Origin: Nitrospirota bacterium
GTDB lineage: Bacteria > Nitrospirota > Nitrospiria > Nitrospirales > Nitrospiraceae
DNA length: 64,000 nucleotides
Assembly: GCA_040755395.1 (NCBI GenBank)
Contig: JBFMAX010000003.1
Span: 62,001-126,000 of the forward strand
Reading direction: 5' to 3'
Positions 54,949 to 62,258 of this stretch are shown piece after piece. Below the pieces are notes generated by a model that did not search any database, was not told the origin of the DNA, and saw only the letters and a program-made list of their open reading frames with translations. The position numbers were made by a program, and so were the translations under genes. Positions within the stretch are counted from its first letter, which is position 1. Each line of letters opens with the position of its first letter.

Positions 54949-56157
54949 TCAAAACGACGGAGGAGCGCCGGCGTTCGGCGACGGCAGGGGGTGCGACGGG
55001 TGCTCCCCGGTCATGCGGCCCGGCTGGGTGCCGCGGCCGTTCGGAGGCAGGCGGGGCCGCTCGCGGAGCGTCACTTCGCGGCGATACGTCTTCTTGTCGC
55101 GCTGGTATTCGATCTTGATTTTCTGGCCGACCCGAAATTGGGCAATGGCCTGCAGGAGGTCCTGAGGCGATCGCAATCGGGTTCCCTGGACGGCCGTGAT
55201 GATGTCGCCGCCCAGCGTCCACGACTGCCCTTCGACGACGACGTCCAGGTCCCCGGCGCGCAGGCCGATCTCCATCGCCGGACTGCCCGGGTCCACGGCT
55301 TCCACCAGCAGTCCCGGCGTCAGCGGCAGGGCGAACAGCCCGATCAACTCGTCGGTCACAAACTTCCCGCCGACGCCCAGCCACGGCCGGACCACGCGGC
55401 CCTTCTCCTTCAGCTCGGACACTACATGAACGACCGTGTTGATGGGGATGGCAAACCCGATGTTTTGGGCGCCTTCGATCATGGCGGTGGCGACGCCGAT
55501 CACCCGGCCTTCGGAGTCCACCAGCGGTCCGCCGCTGTTTCCCGGGTTGATCGGCGCCGTGGTTTGCAGCACCTGCGGCTCGCCCGCGGCCAGGCCGGCA
55601 GGCGCGCCTCCGATCCGGCTGATGATCCCGCTGGTGAGCGTGGAGCCGAGGCCCAGCGGGTTGCCGATGACCAGCGTCCGCTGACCGACCCGCAGCGCGC
55701 TGGAGTCTCCCATCCGCACCGCGCTGAACGGACCCTTGACGTCGACCAGACGCAGCAGCGCGATGTCCGTCAACGGATCGCTCCCGACGAGTTCGGCCCG
55801 CACGCGCCGCCCGTCGTGAAGGGTGGCCATCACGGCGTGGGCGCCCTCCACCACGTGCGCATTGGTCACGATCAGCCCGGTTTCATCGAGGATGAATCCC
55901 GATCCCACGCCGTCGGGCAGCGCCGCCCCGCGCTGCCCGTGCGACGCGTAGGCGGAGGAAAGAGACACGGTCGCCGGGACGAGCTGTTCGTAGATCCGGA
56001 CCATGTCCTCTTCGAACCCTTCGAAGGCGGCCGCGCCGCCGACCGCGCAGGCGACGACCGACGCGATGGCACAGAGCGCCGCCTTGCAGGGCCGGCCGGG
56101 GCCGATGTCGAGTCTGTGTTCCAATCCGTGTCGCATCGCGCGCCGACGTGCTTCCAT
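54949..56157 (-). CDS. HtrA/DegP-type serine protease with one PDZ domain
   Basis: 402 residues. A hydrophobic signal segment (AALCAIASVVACAVGGAAAF) precedes a trypsin-fold domain with the triad His (IVTNAHVVEGA), Asp (DPLTDIALLRLVD) and Ser (NPGNSGGPLVDSEGRVIG). A C-terminal PDZ domain follows (GLLVEAVDPGSPAMEIGLRA, GDIITAVQGTRLRSPQDLLQ). The tail is Pro-rich and low complexity. Periplasmic protein quality control is the usual role. It lies downstream of a site-2 protease, so the two could cooperate in regulated proteolysis of an envelope-stress anti-sigma factor, but no sigma/anti-sigma pair is present here. Confidence 0.9.
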   Translation of the reverse strand: MEARRRAMRHGLEHRLDIGPGRPCKAALCAIASVVACAVGGAAAFEGFEEDMVRIYEQLVPATVSLSSAYASHGQRGAALPDGVGSGFILDETGLIVTNAHVVEGAHAVMATLHDGRRVRAELVGSDPLTDIALLRLVDVKGPFSAVRMGDSSALRVGQRTLVIGNPLGLGSTLTSGIISRIGGAPAGLAAGEPQVLQTTAPINPGNSGGPLVDSEGRVIGVATAMIEGAQNIGFAIPINTVVHVVSELKEKGRVVRPWLGVGGKFVTDELIGLFALPLTPGLLVEAVDPGSPAMEIGLRAGDLDVVVEGQSWTLGGDIITAVQGTRLRSPQDLLQAIAQFRVGQKIKIEYQRDKKTYRREVTLRERPRLPPNGRGTQPGRMTGEHPSHPLPSPNAGAPPSF

Positions 56158-56385
56158 CTCGTGCCGGTCCAGTCTGCCCTAATTCGCCCCCTCGACACAA
56201 GCGCGTGATCGGGCGCAAGACACGCGAGAGTCGCGCGACCGGCGCGCCTCGCAGATGCAAGGATACAGCGCGAAGGAGAGAGGAGGTTGACGCGACCGTG
56301 ATGGCGGGAACGGCCGCGATCAACAGAGCGGAAATGATGAACCAACGGGGAACGATCGAACGCCGATGCTGCGGGTGTGCCATGA

Positions 56386-57510
56386 TCACGACGGGGAGGC
56401 GAGTTCCATTTTGGCCGAAAGCACCCGCAAGAGATGGTCTCGGGTGATCATGCCCAGAAAGCGCCCGGACTCGATCACCGGGACCTGTGCGATATCCCGG
56501 CTCTCCATCGTCTGCAAGACTTCCCAGATGGGCGTGTCGGGCAGGACGACCGTCAGGTCGGCGAGAGGGGTCATCGCCTGTTCCACCGGCGTCGTCCCCC
56601 ACCGGTCGCGGGGGATTGCTTTCACCTGATGGAGCGTCACCAACCCGTCGATCCGTCCGTCCGAGGAGACCACGAAGCACCGCTGACCGGTCCGCAGGAT
56701 ATGCTCATCCACCAACTCGGCGAGAGTCATCCGTTTGTCGATCGTCCGGCAGTCACGCGCCATGACCTCTTCGGCCACCAGCCCGGTGAGCACGGACCGG
56801 ATACTGGCTTGGAGGACGCTCTCCTGCGCCGCATTGAGCAGGAACCAGCCGATAAAGGCCAGCCACAATCCGCTGAACCAATTGGCCGTGAAGCCGATGG
56901 CGATGCCTCCGAACATGAAGGCGTAGGCGAATAGTTGGCCCGAACGGGCCGCGATCCGCGTCGCCTTCGTCAAGCTGCCGGTGACCTGCCAGACCGCGGC
57001 GCGGAAGATGCGCCCGCCGTCGAGCGGAAACCCCGGGATCAAGTTGAACACCGCCAAGGCCAAGTTGATCGTCGCCAGCCAGTCGGCCAGGGCCGCGAAG
57101 TGCTCGAACCGGTCTTCCGTCGCGGCGGCGAGCCCTCCGAACGCGAAGGCCAGGACGAAGCTGGCGATCGGCCCGGCGATCGCGATCTGGAATTCGACGG
57201 CCGGCCGGTCCGGCTCGCGACCGATCTGGGCGACGCCGCCGAAGACGAAGAGCGTGATGGCGCGGACCGGGATCCCTTTGGCGAGTGCGACGAAACTATG
57301 GGCCAACTCATGCAGGAGGATCGAGACGAAAAACAGCAGGCTGGTCAGGAAGGCCATGACGTAGTGTTCGGCCAGCGTCCAGCGCGGGTGCTGCCCCGCG
57401 AACCGCGCCACCAGGGAGAAGGTGATGAGCAGGAAGAGGATGAACCAGGAGTAGTGGACGCCGACCTGAATGCCGCGGACCGTGCTGAGACGCAGGGATT
57501 GTCCGATCAT
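56386..57510 (-). CDS. Site-2 protease family (M50) with C-terminal CBS pair
   Basis: The Met at 57510 (MIGQSLRLSTVRGIQVGVHY) is preferred to the one three codons upstream. Membrane metalloprotease core: HELAH (HExxH) in VSILLHELAHSFVALAKGIP, and the third-ligand motif NLIPGFPLDGGRIFRA. About six TM helices are followed by a cytoplasmic CBS pair (LVAEEVMARDCRTIDKRMTL with DGLVTLHQV; TPVEQAMTPLADLTVVLPDT with GMITRDHLL). This is the CBS-containing archaeal-type S2P group. It cleaves transmembrane substrates in regulated intramembrane proteolysis; CBS domains may sense adenylates. The gene is on the same strand as the HtrA protease. Confidence 0.9.
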   Translation of the reverse strand: MIGQSLRLSTVRGIQVGVHYSWFILFLLITFSLVARFAGQHPRWTLAEHYVMAFLTSLLFFVSILLHELAHSFVALAKGIPVRAITLFVFGGVAQIGREPDRPAVEFQIAIAGPIASFVLAFAFGGLAAATEDRFEHFAALADWLATINLALAVFNLIPGFPLDGGRIFRAAVWQVTGSLTKATRIAARSGQLFAYAFMFGGIAIGFTANWFSGLWLAFIGWFLLNAAQESVLQASIRSVLTGLVAEEVMARDCRTIDKRMTLAELVDEHILRTGQRCFVVSSDGRIDGLVTLHQVKAIPRDRWGTTPVEQAMTPLADLTVVLPDTPIWEVLQTMESRDIAQVPVIESGRFLGMITRDHLLRVLSAKMELASPS

Positions 57511-57528
57511 GGACCGCACTCCTCAAAA

Positions 57529-57733
57529 GCGAGCAGCAAGTAGCGGATAGCTGATAGCGAATAGCAAGCAGTCCCCATGAGCCCTTGGCTCACCCACGCA
57601 TCATGATAATGCCTCATCCGAGGCCCCTTTATCCTCTCCCCAACACCCGTTGCCGAGCACCCAGCATTCGCGAAGAGCGATGGGTTCTGGAGCAACGGGT
57701 CCCGGGGGGAGAGGGGAAGGTGAGGGGGCATTG
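57529..57733. repeat. Repeat block: heptad array, GCAACGGGT palindrome, REP-like hairpin
   Basis: Heptad array GCAAGTAGCGGATAGCTGAT at 57535-57554 continues to 57572. TGAGCCCTTGGCTCA lies at 57578-57592. ACCCGTTGC and GCAACGGGT occur within a REP-like hairpin (CTCTCCCC ... GGGGAGAGG) at 57630-57716. No gene. Confidence 0.55.
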
Positions 57734-57795
57734 TCTACACAGCAAGTGACAAATCGCGAAGAGGCCGGCTTCTCGAATCGGCGTGACGGACCGAG

Positions 57796-58035
57796 ATTCA
57801 GCGGATGGTGGAACTGGAGGAGAAACCGGATCAGCGGGCCGTGACGTCTGAAGGAAGGCAGCGCGTTCGGGCCGAAGCGTTCCAACCGTTTTGCGGCTTC
57901 GTCGGCGGTGAGACCACGCCCCCGATCGGTCTCCAGCAGCAGCAGGACTTCATGCGCGGGCAGATGATGCAGCGCGGTATCCGGAACAGCCCGGGTCGGT
58001 ACGGTTCGTGGTGCGACGGTCGGACGTTCCGACAT
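57796..58035 (-). pseudogene. P-type cation ATPase, N-terminal fragment only
   Basis: The 80 residues after MSERPTVAPRTV include HHLPAHEVLLLLETDRGRGL, TADEAAKRLERFGPNALPSF and LIRFLLQFHHPLN, the Cation_ATPase_N domain and the first cytosolic segment of P-type calcium/magnesium-type ATPases. The homology stops abruptly at HHPLN, just where the first TM helices should follow. The continuing frame is translated repeat DNA. The bulk of the gene, including the DKTGT phosphorylation site, is missing. The fragment is a deletion remnant. Confidence 0.75.
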
Positions 58036-58169
58036 CAGGAAGAGAATCTCCCGGTTCGGCGTTCTTCCGGGGAATCAGCCGCCGTCGGCTGCCGGCGCGC
58101 GTCGAGGATCGCGCGGAGTTGCACGACGGAGGCCCGGTCCGTGAACGTGAATGTGATCGCGTTCGACAT
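58035..58169 (-). CDS. Short ORF of uncertain reality
   Basis: From a Met at 58169 the frame reads MSNAITFTFTDRASVVQLRA, then ILDARRQPTAADSPEERRTG to a TGA near 58035, overlapping the ATPase fragment start. No ribosome site and no domain match known to me. It may be a remnant or noise within the degenerate block. Confidence 0.25.
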   Translation of the reverse strand: MSNAITFTFTDRASVVQLRAILDARRQPTAADSPEERRTGRFSS

Positions 58170-58174
58170 TACGG

Positions 58175-58300
58175 CTAGATCGCGACCTTCAACACTCTGT
58201 CGAGACGCTCGCCGAAGATCCGGTACCCTTCCTTGATCTCGTTCGGCACGAAAGCGGTCTCGAGACGAAAAGAGAGACGGGTCGGGCAACCTTGTGACAG
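58175..58300 (-). pseudogene. Zinc-dependent alcohol dehydrogenase, C-terminal fragment
   Basis: On the minus strand, in a frame ending with TAG at 58175, the translation RLETAFVPNEIKEGYRIFGE followed by RLDRVLKVAI is the C-terminal helix and last strand of medium-chain zinc alcohol dehydrogenases (AYxIFGExxDxVLKVAI). Upstream sequence carries no further homology. Only the terminal 30-40 residues survive, next to the truncated ATPase. Confidence 0.6.
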
Positions 58301-58383
58301 GAAATTGCGTCCTTTCCGCATAGCTGATGCGTACGGTTTATGCAAGAGGGCCGGCGGCGGTTGCAGCCCTGAAAACAGACAGC

Positions 58384-58440
58384 GGCGAATAGCGAGCAGC
58401 GAACAACTTTCAGTTATCAGCTATTCGCTGCTGGCTGTGA
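58384..58440. repeat. Heptad-array hairpin
   Basis: GGCGAATAGCGAGCAGCGAA (58384-58403) is followed by its inverse, CAGCTATTCGCTGCTGGC (58418-58435). The two arms pair to form a long imperfect stem between the fragment block and the ATPase gene. Confidence 0.6.
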
Positions 58441-58457
58441 GCTTCATCGTCAACTCT

Positions 58458-58485
58458 GTCGTCATATGTCATGACATTTGACGAC
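58458..58485. promoter_or_regulatory. 28-bp near-perfect dyad, likely operator
   Basis: Arms GTCGTCA and TGACGAC flank an exact 12-bp palindrome ATGTCATGACAT. Only one base pair of the whole 28 bp is not symmetrical. It overlaps the -35 box of the downstream promoter, as expected of a repressor site. Confidence 0.65.
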
Positions 58486-58506
58486 GGAGATGACAGTCGG
58501 TATGAT
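58478..58506 (+). promoter_or_regulatory. Sigma-70-type promoter, leaderless
   Basis: TTGACG at 58478-58483 and TATGAT at 58501-58506 are separated by exactly 17 bases. Transcription would begin about 7 bases later, near 58513, only two bases before the ATG at 58515. The mRNA should therefore be leaderless, consistent with the absence of a ribosome site. Confidence 0.65.
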
Positions 58507-58514
58507 ACCCCGCC

Positions 58515-59663
58515 ATGGCGAACGGTCCTCCGTCTATCGAGCGCATGCTCGACCTTCAACAGCTCCTTGAACGGAAATCCCACTTTCTCCTCGGCCCGCG
58601 TCAGACCGGCAAAAGCTTTCTGATCGCGCAGACGTTGAAAGACGCTCGGGTCTATGATCTCCTGGATACGGCCGTCTATTTGGCACTGAGCCGGGAGCCC
58701 GGGCGCCTTGCCCAGGAGCTGACCTCGAAAGACCGGCTGGTCGTGATTGACGAGATCCAGCGGCTGCCGGAGCTGCTCAACGAGGTGCACCGGCTGATTG
58801 AGCGGCGCGGGATACGTTTCCTCCTCACCGGATCCAGCGCCCGAAAACTCCGCCGAGGCGGGGTCAACCTCTTGGGGGGGCGCGCCCGCACCAAATACTT
58901 GCATCCGCTCACCTCTCGCGAGCTTGGTAGTCGGTTCGACCTCCAACGCGCGATGGACCGCGGATTGTTGCCGGCCATGTACTTTTCCGACGACCCGCAC
59001 GCGGATCTTGCGGCCTACGCGGGATCCTATCTGCAGCAGGAGATCGTGGCGGAAGGCGCGACCAGGAACATCTCGGCGTTCAGCCGATTCCTTACCGTCG
59101 CCGCGTTGTGCAACGGAACGATCGTGAATTTCACCAAGGTGGCGAACGACGCGCAAGTGCCGCGGACCACTGTGTACGAGTATTTTGAGATCCTGAAGGA
59201 TACGTTGCTGCTCTATGAACTGCCGGCGTGGCGCGGGTCGAAGAAGCGAAAACCCCTCGCCTCGTCCAAGTACTATTTCTTCGACGTGGGCGTCGTCGCG
59301 ACCCTCCAGGGCCGCCGGTTCCGACCCGGAACGCCGGAGTTCGGTGAGGCGCTGGAGACGTACATAATGCACGAGCTGACAAGCTACAGCGATTACGTCT
59401 CGGGCGAGCCGTTGAGGTACTGGCGGTCCACATCCGGGTTCGAGGTGGATTTCATCATCGGCGATCACACGGCCGTCGAGGTGAAAGCCCGGGCAAACCT
59501 TGCGCCGCAAGACCTGAAGTCATTGGCGGCGCTGGCCGAGGAGCGCAAGCTCAAGCGATACCTGTGTGTGAGCCTCGAACCGCGGGCTCGGCAGCTCTTG
59601 GGCGTGACCGTGCTGCCGTATCGAGAATTCCTCGACGGGCTCTGGGAGGGAAAATACCGTTAA
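58515..59663 (+). CDS. AAA-type ATPase with DUF4143 C-terminal domain
   Basis: 382 residues. Walker A is FLLGPRQTGKSFLIAQTL, Walker B is RLVVIDEIQRLPELLNEVHR, and a sensor motif is RFLLTGSSARKLRRGG. The C-terminal DUF4143 region includes LKDTLLLYELPAWRGSKKRK, YYFFDVGVVATLQGR and the nuclease-like SGFEVDFIIGDHTAVEVKAR (D..E.K, a PD-(D/E)XK-type core). Such proteins are widespread, often acquired by horizontal transfer, and of unknown role. The strong promoter/operator directly upstream suggests tight control. The stop abuts the 3' end of the phosphoketolase gene. Confidence 0.88.
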   Translation: MANGPPSIERMLDLQQLLERKSHFLLGPRQTGKSFLIAQTLKDARVYDLLDTAVYLALSREPGRLAQELTSKDRLVVIDEIQRLPELLNEVHRLIERRGIRFLLTGSSARKLRRGGVNLLGGRARTKYLHPLTSRELGSRFDLQRAMDRGLLPAMYFSDDPHADLAAYAGSYLQQEIVAEGATRNISAFSRFLTVAALCNGTIVNFTKVANDAQVPRTTVYEYFEILKDTLLLYELPAWRGSKKRKPLASSKYYFFDVGVVATLQGRRFRPGTPEFGEALETYIMHELTSYSDYVSGEPLRYWRSTSGFEVDFIIGDHTAVEVKARANLAPQDLKSLAALAEERKLKRYLCVSLEPRARQLLGVTVLPYREFLDGLWEGKYR

Positions 59664-62153
59664 TCACTGGGAAACATCCGGAATGATCACGCCGTGGGGA
59701 CTGCGTTGCCCGTCCAGGGCTTGCAGTTCCTCCGCGGACAGCAGCCGCTCGCGCGGCAGCTCCAGCAGGCGCGCCGCTTCGAGCAGAGCGTGCGCCCACG
59801 TGCAGCGGTTGACGAACAACATGCCCGGCGTGTTCAACGTGCCGCCTTCGTTGATGTATCCCAAGCCGCGCGTGCGCGGCCCGGTGTGCAACGGTCCCAG
59901 CACGCCGAGCAGGGTTTCCGGGCGCGTGTGATTAAGAAACAGCCGGGGTTGCACCGCCGCCGGGTACAACCAGTCGATCAGCGACGCCGGCGCCTGATGG
60001 GCCTGTTCCGTCGGATTACGCGCTGACCGGAAGCGACCCGGTTCGAGAAGGTAGACGACCGTGTGCGGGATGTCGCGATCCGACAGTCGGCGGGAGGCCC
60101 GAATCGCTTCGCCGAGCTGATAGGCGCCGACGGCGGTCAAGATCATCCGCGCACGTTCGGGATCGTGACAGGCCCAGTCCAGCCTCGCGCCGCCGGCCTC
60201 GACCAGCCGTCTGGCCTCTTCCGGTGTGAACAGGTCCGGGACGGTGTCCGCCTTGGGCGCCACGATCGTCCAGATCCGGCCCTGCGTTCGGTAGAGGCGT
60301 TCCATGACCGCCGCCGCCGTGTTGAAATCCGCCGGGAAGACGACACGGGACACATGCGACGGTTCGCCGAGCAGCGCTTCGGCCATGCTCGGGTCCTGGT
60401 GCGACTGTTCGTTCTTGCCGTTCTCCCAGGTGTGCGACGTAAGAATCAGCGGGATCGAGAGCCATCGCTGGGGCCGGCCCGCCTCGACGCAGTGATTGGT
60501 GAAAATGATCTCCTGCCGGATCGCCCCGTGCATCTTCGTGCCGAACGCTTCATACGTGTGGATCAGATTGATGCCGCCTTTGTTGGCCAGCGCGGCGGAG
60601 GCCACGGCTTCTTCGTTCAACGCCGTGATCACCGCCCCGTCCACGCTTTCGGGCACGCTCGGCTCCGGGTCCGTCACCCGGAATTTCAGATGTCCCAGCG
60701 TCTCAACGAGCCGGTTCGAGAGCATTTCATCGGGGTTCCCGACGCGCGGCCTGAGATGGGGGTTGGCCCGCAGAATCGAGACGAACGTGCGGTCGATGGC
60801 CGTCATCGGCGAGGAGAAGGTCCAGGACGCGGCATCCCAGCGCCGCTCCTGATCGACCAGCCGAAACGGCGGCGCCGGGACTTCTCGCAGCGTGATCTCG
60901 CGGTGCACGAACACATGGTCGCGCTCCAACGGCCGGCCAGACGACCGGTGTCGCTGGAACGCCTTGACCGCGGACCCCAGTTCCGCCGGAGGCACCCAAA
61001 GTTGTCTCGCTCCCTGATTAAACAGGTCCGCCGCCCGCTGATTGATCCGCGGATTAGCCATCAACGGGAGGTTGTGGGCGAGGTTGGTGCCCTCGCCAGG
61101 AAACCCCGCCCCCTTCGGCGCCACCGCGATGCCGTAGGGGAGCGGGATAGGATACCGGCCGCGCCCCGCTTTGATCGCCTCCGCCGCCGCCTCCAGCCGG
61201 CGTTCCATTTCCAGGATCGCCCACAGAAAGGCGGCCGGATCGCGCCCGTCGAACACGATCGGGTCGAACCCGTTCAGCTTCAGGTGCGAACAAAACCACT
61301 CGACTCCCCCCTGTTGCGACATGGTGGTGCGCTGGTCGATGCGCCGGCCGTTGTTGATCATGATGGGCGTGACGAGCCCGCAATCCTCCGCCCGCCACCA
61401 ACGCGGGGCCCAGTCGCTGCCGCGCTGTTCTTCGAAGGCGCCGTCGGAGAGGAACACCGTCAACCGCTCGCCCGGCAGCGGCATGTGGACGTACTGCAAT
61501 TCGGCAAAGCCGAGGTAGCCGCCCTCGGCGAGGCCGCCGGCCGTGTGGGCGTTCACGTGACTCCCCAACGGGGACTCCGGGACTCCGTCCGCCCGCAACC
61601 GGTAGGCGTAGAAATCACGCACGTAACGGGTCAACCCTTCATCGGTGACCGCATAGCGGGTCGCGTGGGCTTCCGTCATGTTGCCGACGAGGAGATTGAG
61701 TGAGTCCACGGCCGAGACGCAGTGGCCCTGTCCCATGAGCCACCCGCGGGTGTGGCCGGACCACGCGTTGGCCGCCAGATAGCCCGCATAGGCGGGCACC
61801 ATATTGAGTGAGCCGCCGGTGTGGCCTTCTGGACGGTGCTTGAAGTCGTCAGTCGCGAGCGGTCGTCCGTCCAGATAGACATTGCGGACGTAGGTCTGGT
61901 GCACGACCAGCCACAGGCCGGCGCTCGCCAGCCGATCCAGCGCCATGAGCAGGTCGTACAATGCGATCCCGTCCCCGCGTGAACCGGAGCCGGTCACGGA
62001 TGCAGCCAGTTCGTGAATCCTCACTTGTGTCTCGTCGCTGTGCCGGATGACGCCGTAGCCCTCGGCCCATCGGGCCAACTGCGGGTCGGCGGAGCGGAGC
62101 TCGGCGGCCCGTTCGGCGAGTTGTCTTTCGGTATGTGCCTCTGTCTTGCCCAT
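59664..62153 (-). CDS. xfp: Phosphoketolase (xylulose 5-phosphate/fructose 6-phosphate)
   Basis: 829 residues, the usual phosphoketolase length. TPP-dependent family motifs are HRPEGHTGGSLNMVPAYAGY, MGQGHCVSAVDSLN, SPLGSHVNAHTAGGLAEGG, and the TPP/Mg site LTVFLSDGAFEEQRGSDWAP. Also present are YGIAVAPKGAGFPGEGTN and the C-terminal IINTYEAFGTKM-type segment (LIHTYEAFGTKMHGAIRQE). It splits X5P or F6P with phosphate to acetyl phosphate and an aldose phosphate. Acetate kinase follows upstream on the same strand, so acetyl phosphate can be turned into acetate with ATP formation. It is likely dual-specific, but this cannot be read directly. Confidence 0.95.
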   Translation of the reverse strand: MGKTEAHTERQLAERAAELRSADPQLARWAEGYGVIRHSDETQVRIHELAASVTGSGSRGDGIALYDLLMALDRLASAGLWLVVHQTYVRNVYLDGRPLATDDFKHRPEGHTGGSLNMVPAYAGYLAANAWSGHTRGWLMGQGHCVSAVDSLNLLVGNMTEAHATRYAVTDEGLTRYVRDFYAYRLRADGVPESPLGSHVNAHTAGGLAEGGYLGFAELQYVHMPLPGERLTVFLSDGAFEEQRGSDWAPRWWRAEDCGLVTPIMINNGRRIDQRTTMSQQGGVEWFCSHLKLNGFDPIVFDGRDPAAFLWAILEMERRLEAAAEAIKAGRGRYPIPLPYGIAVAPKGAGFPGEGTNLAHNLPLMANPRINQRAADLFNQGARQLWVPPAELGSAVKAFQRHRSSGRPLERDHVFVHREITLREVPAPPFRLVDQERRWDAASWTFSSPMTAIDRTFVSILRANPHLRPRVGNPDEMLSNRLVETLGHLKFRVTDPEPSVPESVDGAVITALNEEAVASAALANKGGINLIHTYEAFGTKMHGAIRQEIIFTNHCVEAGRPQRWLSIPLILTSHTWENGKNEQSHQDPSMAEALLGEPSHVSRVVFPADFNTAAAVMERLYRTQGRIWTIVAPKADTVPDLFTPEEARRLVEAGGARLDWACHDPERARMILTAVGAYQLGEAIRASRRLSDRDIPHTVVYLLEPGRFRSARNPTEQAHQAPASLIDWLYPAAVQPRLFLNHTRPETLLGVLGPLHTGPRTRGLGYINEGGTLNTPGMLFVNRCTWAHALLEAARLLELPRERLLSAEELQALDGQRSPHGVIIPDVSQ

Positions 62154-62189
62154 GTGCCTCCCTCGTCACAAACGTGATGACGGCCGGTA

Positions 62190-62258
62190 GCTAGCAGCCA
62201 ATAGCCAAAGCGAATAGCTCAGAGCTACTTGCTGTTCGCTGTTTGCTGCTGGCTATCT
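62190..62258. repeat. Heptad-array hairpin between ackA and xfp
   Basis: GTAGCTAGCAGCCAATAGCC (62187-62206) with further units to 62220, then the inverse TACTTGCTGTTCGCTGTTTG (62226-62245) and CTGCTGGCT. One of the clearest opposed arrays. It lies inside a probable operon, so it may tune relative expression of the two genes. Confidence 0.6.

Noticed and set aside
56158-56385. A small secreted peptide on the minus strand starting MAHPQHRRSIVPRW between the two protease genes
   Set aside because: It has a signal-like hydrophobic stretch, but the frame runs on for hundreds of bases into htrA in the wrong frame and has no ribosome site.
1867-62258. CRISPR interpretation of the short intergenic repeats
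   Set aside because: Units are 7 bp, degenerate, without constant-length unique spacers, scattered over many loci, and no cas gene is present.
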